Source: Rutstroemia sp. NJR-2017a BVV2 (taxonomy: Eukaryota > Ascomycota > Leotiomycetes > Helotiales > Rutstroemiaceae). Taken from it: a stretch of 64,000 bases of DNA. Location: positions 372,001 through 436,000 of the forward strand of contig NJPS01000011.1 in the NCBI GenBank assembly GCA_002946415.1, read 5' to 3'. The notes under the pieces were generated by a model. It saw only the letters and a list, made by a program, of their open reading frames with translations. It did no database searches and was not told the DNA's origin. Shown here one piece after another: positions 56,316 to 64,000 of this stretch. Numbering within the stretch: position 1 is the stretch's first letter; each line of letters begins with the position of its first letter. The position numbers and the translations under genes are program-made.

Positions 56316-56868
56316 TTGTGAATCAGAGTTGGGCACCCAGTGGAATGCACCCAGGAATTTTCTGGATATCCACCCAGGATTACCATCCAGAAGCACTTCT
56401 AGGAATGGGAATACCATCCAGAAAATCTGTGGAATATCCTGGGTATTCCTGGGTAAAGATGCCTGATTTTTGCCTGATTTTAATAGGTGTACTACCTGGC
56501 TTTTGGCCTGATAAAATGAGGATATAATTATTGGGAAACGGCGGCGACAGATTAGTCAGCTAACTAGTCAGTTGACTATATGGCTAGTGTATATGGCTTG
56601 TGGCTTGTAGCTTACTAATTCTAATGCCTGAGGCATTTTAGTTGAGGCCTGACTGGTGATACCTGAGATAAGGCCTGAAAGTGGAATCATTATACCTATA
56701 TAGGCAATTCAAGTCATTTTGGTACGATCACATGATAATTATCCAGGGTATTCCGGATTATTCCACAAATTCCCGGATACCATCCAGCGAAGGCTGGCTG
56801 GGTTGGAATACCATTCCTAGAGCTCGAAAAATCCTGGGTGGAATAGGATGCCCAACTCTGTTGTGAAT
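56316..56868. mobile_element. Non-autonomous hAT-type MITE with 8-bp target-site duplication
   Basis: The element spans 56324-56860 (537 bp). Its termini are cagagttgggca at the left and the exact inverse, tgcccaactctg, at the right; further inside, the arms stay similar (cacccagga blocks, taggaatgg, ataccatcc). Both ends are flanked by the identical 8-bp duplication ttgtgaat (56316-56323 and 56861-56868). An 8-bp duplication and a CAGxGxTGGGC-type terminus are hallmarks of the hAT superfamily. No transposase frame is present inside, so it would have moved in trans. The intact duplication suggests a fairly recent insertion. Confidence 0.9.
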
Positions 56869-57901
56869 ACCCGAACAGAGAAAGACAGCTTTTCGTTCCA
56901 GATAGCACCACACAGCAACACAGATGAAAATTAAAGACCAGAACTCGATTATAAAGTTAAGATTATAAATTTAAGATTCTAAAATTGAGATTGGAAAGTT
57001 AAGACTGCAAACTTAACATTATAGTATAAATTCATAACAGATACCTAAGAGACACCTGGTCGTCATACAGCGCATTCCATCGATATATCTCCATCAATCT
57101 ATACTAGATAGTATGTCCACTCTACTCAGTCTGGACAAGAGCGCCTCATTTTAGTAGTATACCAGGCGAATAGAGGAGGAGAAAGAGAGGGTTGTGTAGA
57201 TTTCGACAGTGAGGCAGAGAAGTAGAGTATACACGAATCAAATAAAAACCCTCAGATTCCCAAGCCAAGGAGGAGAGCGTAAGTGGAAGTGGAAGTATTT
57301 GCCCGAAGAAAGTATGTATGAGTAGATAAACGAAACAAGTTGTAGTAGATGGGCGGTGCACAGCAAAACCTAGATCTCTCTTCGAACTTTCCGGATAGGT
57401 AAGAACAGAGAAATGGAAGAATAGCATCCTGTATGCATACATAGAACCGGACTTCCCTTCTAGCCGCGTCTCGATTTGCCACTTACAAGCCTTGCTTGAT
57501 TAAAGAAAGAAAATAGAATAGAAAGAAGCATGTATGGAATATGAGATGGAATAGATTAGCTGACTTCGAGAACCCGTGCGATGATGAATCGTATTCTTAT
57601 TTTCGAGGAATATATTCCACCAATATCCATCCATCAATCCAAGTATTTCTTCTTTCCTATATATATCCACCCCTCCCTACCCAGGGAAGCAGAAGAACGA
57701 CGTCCCGCCCGTACCTCCCGTCTCACATCATCCGATCCGGAATTGATAAAATTCATTTCTTTTCCTCATCCTATGTCCCTTCATCCCGAACGCCAAACAT
57801 ATGCACGCTTGATGCCGTGCCGTGCCAAACATGTAAATTCAAAACACCTCCGACCCGAAGACTTGCCTCTTTATTTTCACTTCTGCTCTTTGTGTTCCTG
57901 C
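56869..57901. other. Intergenic region
   Basis: No gene seen. It is AT-rich near 56930-57040 with short repeats of aagatt and aaagttaag. The right end is the 3' flank of YPI1. Confidence 0.5.
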
Positions 57902-58576
57902 TCACGCCGTGCCCTTCCCCTTCAAACTAGGCTGTCTCTCATACGCATTCGGACTCCTCTTTCTCTCTTTTCCCTTGCCTTTCCCCTTCGCATGACTATG
58001 TCCATGTCCACACTCATCCTCATGCTCCTTGCCCTTCCCCTTCCCAGCCCCCACTGGCCTCGCTCTGTCATCGTCGTCATCACTACTGCTATCGTCGCTA
58101 TCACTGCTGCTCTCGTCGCTGCTCTCGTCAATCGGTCGCGGGGCGTGGTATATACAGCAGACTATTCTCGCGGAAAGGTTAGCATAATACTTCAATCGAC
58201 CTCCCATACTGCAGGGCCTCGTTCTCATTCTCCCTCTCACTCTCCCTCTCCAAACCCCATAGAGAAGGAAAGGAGAGAGACAGAGAAATGCATAAACTCG
58301 GCAAGAAAGAAACAGAAAATCAAACCCACCTTTACTACTCTTCCTCCCCAACCCCTCATTATCCACCACATCCTCCGCCCACTGTATGCGTCTCCCCCTC
58401 CCCCTCCCGGTCCCCGCCTCCTCCACACTCCCATTCTCCCCCTCATTCGCCCCGCGCAGCCTCAATATCGCCTGTGCTCTGCCACCCGTGCTGCCGACCC
58501 CCATTCCCGTGGTCGTCAGAGTGCCTGTTGCGCTGGCGCTCTGGGGCGCTACTTGTGCTGTTGCGTGTGCTGCCAT
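57902..58576 (-). CDS. YPI1: Type 1 phosphatase regulator YPI1 (inhibitor-3)
   Basis: Exons 58330-58576 and 57902-58161 encode 168 residues; the intron is 168 nt. A Ser/Thr/Ala/Gly-rich start leads to AILRLRGANEG, then the conserved core RRIQWAEDVVDNEGLGRKSS and KVCCIYHAPRPIDESSDE. The V/I-x-W-type docking segment (IQW) and the Cys-Cys...His pair are the family signature. An acidic Ser/Asp run and a Lys/Gly/His-rich tail follow. The protein binds Glc7, the PP1 catalytic subunit, together with Sds22 and tunes its activity in the nucleus. The length is typical. Confidence 0.92.
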   Translation of the reverse strand: MAAHATAQVAPQSASATGTLTTTGMGVGSTGGRAQAILRLRGANEGENGSVEEAGTGRGRGRRIQWAEDVVDNEGLGRKSSKGGFDFLFLSCRVYAFLCLSPFLLYGVWRGRVRGRMRTRPCSMGGRLKYYANLSARIVCCIYHAPRPIDESSDESSSDSDDSSSDDDDDRARPVGAGKGKGKEHEDECGHGHSHAKGKGKGKERKRSPNAYERQPSLKGKGTA

Positions 58577-59822
58577 TTTGCGTTATGTTATGTTGCGTTG
58601 TGATTTATTTCGCGATTTGAATATTTCGGATGAACGAATATACGATAGAAGGTTGTACGATATTGATGGTCGTGGTATGGTATTTATTCCCCCGCAAATG
58701 CAACACAGCACAGCACAGCACAGCGTACGTACCCCGGTAGGCAATGTTAAGGTTATCCTATCGTATTCTATCCTCGAGCGAGTAGAATTAAAGCCGAAGA
58801 AAAGCTATCGGCAGTACTATCGTGCTTCGAAATCGCGGGCTCACATGCACGGTTTTTCTGCGCTCTGCGAATGGTTACTGCAACGTTGTGATTTTCTTGC
58901 GAGGACTTGGGTATGTATGTATGTATGTTCGTTGGTTGATTTATTGATTTGGATTTTTTGAGTGCGGCGAGCGTTTCTCTTGAAGCGAAATGTAAGAGTA
59001 GAGGGAGGCGAGTCGAGTCGAGTCGAGTCGAGTCCAGTCTCTCAGCGGCGAACAGTCAAGTTGTTATTTTGAAGACTTCTCTTTCTTATTATTCATTTGT
59101 TTATATCTGCCCTCTCAACTCAAGAAGTAAAAAGCACAATTTAAAAACGCAGAAGAAGTTAATGCGCTGCCCCACGTTTTTGTTGTTGTTCAAAAAGTGC
59201 CGTCATGCCACCAGCCCAGTCAAGGGATGATGCTGGTGGTCAGCAAGAAGGGTCCGAGTGTGGCTGAGGGTGTGTCAACTGACTACTTTTGATACAATAG
59301 TAGGCTGGAGTAGTGGGCTGGAGTGGCTGGTTTGTTGGGTTGGATAAGCTCTTTCTAGAAGGATAGAGCGGGTTCTATATTTGTTTTTTTTACATATGGG
59401 GGATGACGTTGGATACGATAAGATTAAGATTTGGGGATGGAGGAAGCTGATTCTCATGTTCAGCTTTTGACGTGAGTAGAATCTTACGAGAGAGGAGGAG
59501 CTCAGATTCTTCGTTGGGTGCAATATTGTTGAGTACCATAGCCGATTTGAACTTTGTATCTTAGAGTTTGAATCTTTGGGCGGGTATTGAAAGGTAAGTG
59601 TAGCAAGAACTTGTGTTTTCAAGGACCATCTACCAAGCTTTACATATCCATATGAACTACTTTCTAATCCATCACGGCTCTAGTAATTCCAAAATCCGTG
59701 CTTAGTTCCACCTGCCCAAGTTACAGAGACATTATAGATAGACTTGCATCTTCATTACATCTACCTATATCCCAAAACAGAAATCATAACATCATAACAA
59801 CCATATCTCATCTCATCTCATC
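58577..59822. other. Intergenic region with simple repeats
   Basis: No gene seen. A gtatgt run lies near 58910-58925 and a CGAGT pentanucleotide array at 59009-59034. It is the upstream region of YPI1 and the 3' flank of the GPI-type protein gene. Confidence 0.5.
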
Positions 59823-61259
59823 TCATACCCCTAGAACCGCCCAACCCACCCAAAGGCCCATCAAAACCAACCACCCATCCACCCTCAAACTCCCCGCACC
59901 ACCCGGTGTCTCCTTCCCCCTCAACTGCGTCGCACTAGCCCCCACACTCGAGCAACTTGCCGTCCCACATTCAAACCCGCTGGGACAACAATCGCCACCT
60001 ACACTAGCCGCACAAGATGACCATCCGGTAGCACATGTTCCGGTCACTGTAGTCACTGTTGCAGCGGTGCCTACCGGTACTGCGATTGTGATACCGCTGC
60101 TGAGAATGGTTGTTGAAGAAGTAGGCACACAAGATGTGGTGTCGCAGTTGCGGCCAGTTCGACAACAGCCTCCTTGGTACTGCGCTGAACAGGCGTAGAA
60201 GCCGGTGGGACATGTATCGTCTCCTGAAGATGTGCTCGATGGGTCAGTGGTAGTTGTAGTTGTAGTCTCTCCAGTTGGCCGAACGGGGACGACTCCTGAA
60301 GCTGATGTTGTTGTCGATTTAGTCGTAGACGACACCGAGGAGGTCGTGGACGTAGATGTAGTCTGCGAGGAGGCACTCGAACTACTCGACGAACTCGATA
60401 TTGTAGATCTTGTGCTTGTAAACGTAGTTGTCTCCACTGATGTTGACGCACCCAAAGCAGTTGTGACCCGAGTGGTAGTAACGACTACTACAAGTGATGG
60501 ATTTACGACACATCCAACCGAAGCACAAACATAATTGGGTATACAACAACCACCTCCTACATCAGCCGCACAAGGAGTATTCGGAGAAGCACAACTCGTG
60601 ATTGTCCCGCCGCAATTTCCCCCACTAGGACAACATCCCACTGGTCCTAACCCCGTGTCCTGGATGTTAAAACAAGTCTCATCAGTAGCGCAGCAGGTAT
60701 TCGGATATCCTATCGAAGAACAATTCGAAGTTCCAGTAGGACATTTGAATTCTCTCTTCTCCAATACAGCCAACGCGGCCGCTGAATCTCTTTCCCTCAT
60801 ACGTAGCTCTTCGTATGCCAGCGGACCGGATTGATCCTCTGTATGTAGTGCAAACGGTGCCCGAAAAATTATCGGTGTCGATGCGTTCGCCAACAGCCTA
60901 ACTTCTTCCTTGAGATCTCTAGCCCTTACTGATCTTGTCTCCGTTTCCTCCACAGCCTTCGATTGCGTATTTTCGCCATATTGCCAATATTCCATAAAGA
61001 ATTTCTCTCCCTCATCCACACTCATCTTCATAACACCCACCGGACTCTTCGCAGTATTATCCTCTCCTCTCCTAACAATTTCATCTTCCTCTTTTTCCGC
61101 CCGACCATAAACCCAATCTCCAACCCTCGCCGTTAGATCGCCAGGCGATCGTGCCGATATCGACTTCCCATCAACAGCCTGCACTGTATGCGTCTGTGAA
61201 ACAAGCAGTAATAAAACCGAAGTCGGAAGGCCGAGAACCCTCAGTGGTCGTAATCGCAT
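59823..61259 (-). CDS. Ser/Thr-rich GPI-anchored-type cell wall protein with Cys-rich modules
   Basis: An intronless frame of 478 residues. A signal peptide (to about residue 28, ending TVQA) is followed by a charged region of about 135 residues. Then come Cys-rich modules: CPTGTSNCSSIGYPNTCC, CCPSGGNCGGTITSC with CAADVGGGCC, and after a long Ser/Thr stretch CPTGFYACSAQYQGGCC and CATGWSSCAASVGGDCC. A C-terminal hydrophobic tail (LVLMGLWVGWAVLGV) preceded by small residues fits GPI attachment. The Ser/Thr part would be heavily O-glycosylated. It is expected at the plasma membrane or wall; function unknown. Each module has a C-x6-C-x6/7-CC pattern reminiscent of small disulfide knots. Confidence 0.82.
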   Translation of the reverse strand: MRLRPLRVLGLPTSVLLLLVSQTHTVQAVDGKSISARSPGDLTARVGDWVYGRAEKEEDEIVRRGEDNTAKSPVGVMKMSVDEGEKFFMEYWQYGENTQSKAVEETETRSVRARDLKEEVRLLANASTPIIFRAPFALHTEDQSGPLAYEELRMRERDSAAALAVLEKREFKCPTGTSNCSSIGYPNTCCATDETCFNIQDTGLGPVGCCPSGGNCGGTITSCASPNTPCAADVGGGCCIPNYVCASVGCVVNPSLVVVVTTTRVTTALGASTSVETTTFTSTRSTISSSSSSSSASSQTTSTSTTSSVSSTTKSTTTSASGVVPVRPTGETTTTTTTDPSSTSSGDDTCPTGFYACSAQYQGGCCRTGRNCDTTSCVPTSSTTILSSGITIAVPVGTAATVTTVTGTCATGWSSCAASVGGDCCPSGFECGTASCSSVGASATQLRGKETPGGAGSLRVDGWLVLMGLWVGWAVLGV

Positions 61260-62075
61260 TTCGAGTTTCTATCTTATCAATCGCTCAAGGCAAATAGATC
61301 GAAATCCGGTCTATCAAGAAACAAAGTCGGTCTGATAGGAAGTGGGGACCGCAATCGCATACAGTAATTGATATTAGCGGTAGGTAGCCAGGATGAGCTT
61401 TCGAGAATAAAACAGCTATTGTGGAGCACAATTCAAGCGCAGTGGATCTCGTACAAAATGCAATACAAATACATACACAATCCGCGCATAAGTAATTTCT
61501 GCAGGTCCGATTTCGTACGGCATGAAGTTTGCAGAATCAAAAAGCCAAAAGGGAAAAGAAGTCAAGAAAACGAGGCTGGGAAGTGCTGTATGGATGTAGC
61601 AAGCAACAGACGACACGAGACGAGACAAGGTGAGAAAAAAATCTCCGGTGGCTGGGACGGATCGATCCCATGGACTTGGTACTGTACCGTTAAGAAGCCT
61701 TCTGCTTGATAACAAGAATAGCAAGGCAACTTGGCAAGTCAAAGAACAGGCATGTCCAAGTTAACAGTCTCGAGTCAGGAACCGCTATGTATGCAAAACT
61801 GCAACTAGAAAGTTGTCGGATTAAAGACATCTCGCATGCATGACGTGCGGCGACCGTCTCGGTATAAAGTTTATCCTGCCGACAAGGTTCTTATCGTTTC
61901 TTATCGATACCGATACGACCATTCCCCTTTCCCAAAAACCCCGCGGTGCAAATCCAATCTAGGCTGCCATCGACTTTCCCCGGATTCGAATATCACCTTT
62001 TCCTATCACACCTGCTGCAGCTCCCCGAACAATCCTCATTAGCGTGTGATTTTTAAATATCATCTGCATCCAAAG
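61260..62075. promoter_or_regulatory. Shared upstream region of the GPI-type protein and ATL
   Basis: No gene seen in 0.8 kb between divergent genes. Confidence 0.5.
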
Positions 62076-62758
62076 ATGCCACGCAGCGACGAAGCTAGCG
62101 CATTTTACCACTCTGTATACAGCGCCATACAAGAGATTCCGTATGGGAAAGTAACCAGCTATGGACATATTGCGCGATTGATAGGGACTCGTGTGTCTAC
62201 CCCTCCCTTCCTCCCTTCCACCCGTCACATTATCTCCGCCCCTAATTCATTTCTCCCCATCCACTTCCCCTTTCTCTCAAAATACATATCCTCCCCACGT
62301 CCACTCATTCAACTAACCACCCCTCTCCCGCCCAGCCCAACGACCCCGCCAAGTAGGAACCTGTCTCAAGCACCTCCCCTCGGACCCCACGCTTCCCTTC
62401 CACAACGGGAACGTTCCCTGGCAACGCGTGATAAATTCCAAGGGTGTGATATCACCACGGTATTGAGCCTTTTTCCATCTTCTCCTTATCCTCCAGCCCT
62501 CATCTTAAACCAAACCAAATCCATCCCCCAAGCTACACAACCCCCAAATCTAACAACCTTCGCAGCAACCCTGCCGGCGTCCAAAACCAAGCACAAGTTC
62601 TCCGCAGCGAAGGCGTAACCGTGAATACCGGTTCTCTCGGAGAACTATTTATCGACCTCGGGGAATACGGATGGTTTCCGCGACAATTACCTAGTGAGGC
62701 GGCGGCTGGGTTGGATCCGCCTGTTGATTCGGAAGACGAGGACGAGGAGGGGGATTGA
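62076..62758 (+). CDS. Alkyltransferase-like protein (ATL) for O6-alkylguanine recognition
   Basis: Exons 62076-62190, 62336-62459 and 62566-62758 encode 143 residues. The start is MPRSDEASAFYHSVYSAIQE, then IPYGKVTSYGHIARLIGTPQ and RPRQVGTCLKHLPSD, the helix-turn-helix of the O6-alkylguanine transferase fold with the probing Arg in the RxVG motif. The active-site motif, Pro-Cys-His-Arg in true alkyltransferases, is Pro66-Trp67-Gln-Arg69 here. Trp for Cys defines ATL proteins such as fission yeast Atl1, which bind alkylated bases and hand them to nucleotide excision repair without repairing them directly. The C terminus has an acidic tail (DSEDEDEEGD). Confidence 0.92.
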
Positions 62759-63535
62759 GGATAGTTTGAGCAATTGTGTGATAGTGACTGATATGCATGG
62801 TATGGCGTTTGAATATGAAAATTTTATAAGATGATTATAATGGTAAAAGAGTCACTTTTAGTTCATTAAAGTAAGCAGTAAATGGCGATGGAAGGTGGCT
62901 TGTATATAGACCTAAAGCTAGGATACACCAAAGTGCCAATAAATTGATTTTCAAGTCTGGGCTGATTTCTCGATGATCAAGCACTCTTTACCTTTTGACC
63001 CTCTCCCATCAAGTTCGTTGAATACATTTTCTCATCATATCTCCCCCCAGAAGACGTCATCTGCTAATTCTGTTCAGCTTGCCATGTGCATTTTGCGAGT
63101 GTTCTAAGAAAGAAGACTCCTTTTGCAATGACCCCTCCCATCCACCCGCTGTGCAGTTGGAATTGTGAAAATGTCCAATATCTTTGATAGCAGGCGAGTG
63201 AGTCCTTCCAAGGCCAATGTCTTTTTTATGTAAACATTCGAGAGCCGCTCTCTAGAGCAGTATATATAACATCCCCACAGCTAAGCAAAAAGTAAAGTTG
63301 CACCAATACCACCATCGATACAGCGAAGTGGCGGGCTCGATCCAAATTGCTTGTTCTCTGACAGTGCATGCCAGTGATTTGTATAAGGCTTGATGATTGT
63401 CTATCGATGCAGCCGCTCTAAATATGCAACAGTAAACCTTGAAGACTTGACGCTGTTCTCCTTTTGTGTTGTTAATACGCATGATGCTAAAGCATCGGCG
63501 CCATGATTATTCATCGAGAAGTCAGAGCGGATTGC
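62759..63535. other. Intergenic region between convergent genes
   Basis: No gene seen; 3' flanks of ATL and of the gene running off the right edge. Confidence 0.5.
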
Positions 63536-64000
63536 TCATTTACTCTCATCAGCAACGCCAGCAGCTTGCACTTGAGGACCTGTAGGGATTTGGTTGTTAG
63601 GCGGGCCATGTGGGTGTTGTCCATGCGGTTGGAAGTTCTTATTATTGTAATTTCCATTCGAGTGGTTGTTGTTGCGGTGTGGTCCATATTGATGCATTGG
63701 TTGCTGAGGGCTGGTTCCAAACTGATTCGGGCCAGCAAAACCACCTCGCATAGGCACTGACGATGAGTTAGTTGGGCTCGTCACAGTGTTGAACTGCCTG
63801 CTATGACTTACTTTGGTTGGGGATTGGTTGAGCGTAAACAGGTGCTACGTTACCATACTGAGGTCCAGGACTCATACCATACATTGGTTGTTGGTGGCCT
63901 TGCTGAGACCCTTGATTCATCATCATAGGAGCTCCACGCCCCGGACTATGATATCCTCCGTTCGGCATTGGTGGCGGGCCATTGTTGGGAGGCATGAATT
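63536..64000 (-). CDS. C-terminal end of a Gln/Pro/Gly-rich protein, possibly ataxin-2/PBP1 homologue (partial)
   Basis: The last two exons only: 63812 to beyond 64000, and 63536-63756, joined by a 55-nt intron (gtaagt...cgtcag). The visible text is low complexity, MPPNNGPPPMPNGGYHSPGR, then QQPMYGMSPGPQYG, VYAQPIPNQMPMRGGFAGPN and QPMHQYGPHRNNN, ending QVQAAGVADESK. Fungal PBP1 (ataxin-2) proteins, which carry Lsm and LsmAD domains and act in poly(A) control and stress granules, end in similar Gln/Met/Pro/Gly text, but so do other RNA-binding proteins. The defining domains lie outside the window, so the name is tentative. Confidence 0.5.

Noticed and set aside
57541..58603. Long plus-strand open frames opposite YPI1
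   Set aside because: They are antisense to the YPI1 exons, whose product is clearly recognised; the plus-strand text is basic low complexity.
1..64000. CRISPR arrays, operons or bacterial-type promoters
   Set aside because: The window is eukaryotic, with spliced genes throughout; no spaced identical repeats of CRISPR type are present.

Overview
The window is a gene-dense piece of a filamentous ascomycete nuclear genome. The signs are short GT-AG introns of about 45-160 nt in most genes, fungal-specific families (SOM1, COX9, YPI1, NUP85, MCR1) and plant cell-wall enzymes. The mix of an endopolygalacturonase, a pectin methylesterase and a secreted ADP-ribosyltransferase-like protein suggests a plant-associated Leotiomycete, possibly Botrytis/Sclerotinia-like. 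That placement is inference; no marker here fixes the species. Exon structures were worked out by hand from frame continuity and splice motifs.

Layout. 0.5-6 kb: a DUF1772 membrane protein, NADH-cytochrome b5 reductase (MCR1), a long spacer with one possible gene relic, and an acidic orphan protein. 6.5-12.8 kb is an accessory stretch. It holds a secreted ADP-ribosyltransferase-like protein with a Lys-Ser-Pro tail, a Myb-like pseudogene broken by two frameshifts, unidentifiable sequence, an orphan two-exon gene, a tandem array of about 257-bp units, and a secreted NucA/NucB-type nuclease. 13-18 kb: a short-chain dehydrogenase, a GT8 glycosyltransferase and a mitochondrial carrier. 18.6-34.3 kb is a conserved housekeeping block: NUP85 and gamma-tubulin (divergent), two hydrophilic stress-type proteins, RACK1 with an intronic C/D snoRNA of U24 type, MGS1/WRNIP1, COX9, TAF8, SOM1 and a possible RAD51-paralogue-like gene. 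34.5-37.4 kb: one unbroken 958-residue protein joining an isochorismatase-like hydrolase, an AlkB-type dioxygenase and a GST C-terminal-like region. 39.9-50 kb: a peroxisomal dienoyl-CoA isomerase-like protein, a membrane-anchored carboxylesterase, a Cys/His-module orphan protein, alanine-glyoxylate aminotransferase and a DUF1279 mitochondrial protein. 51-56 kb: a divergent polygalacturonase and pectin methylesterase pair for pectin breakdown. 56.3-56.9 kb: a complete hAT-type MITE with 8-bp target-site duplications. 57.9-64 kb: YPI1, a Ser/Thr-rich GPI-type wall protein, an alkyltransferase-like DNA repair protein, and the 3' end of a Gln/Pro/Gly-rich, possibly ataxin-2/PBP1-like, gene cut by the window edge.

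The genes do not form one pathway. Recurring themes are pectin degradation and secretion (PG, PME, NucA/B, ADP-ribosyltransferase, carboxylesterase), mitochondrial biology (MCR1, COX9, SOM1, carrier, DUF1279), and nucleic-acid repair (MGS1, the AlkB fusion, ATL). The observations I rate highest are the tri-domain fusion, the hAT MITE with intact TSD, the intronic U24-type snoRNA, the ADP-ribosyltransferase-like secreted protein, and the orphan protein with three CCCH modules.
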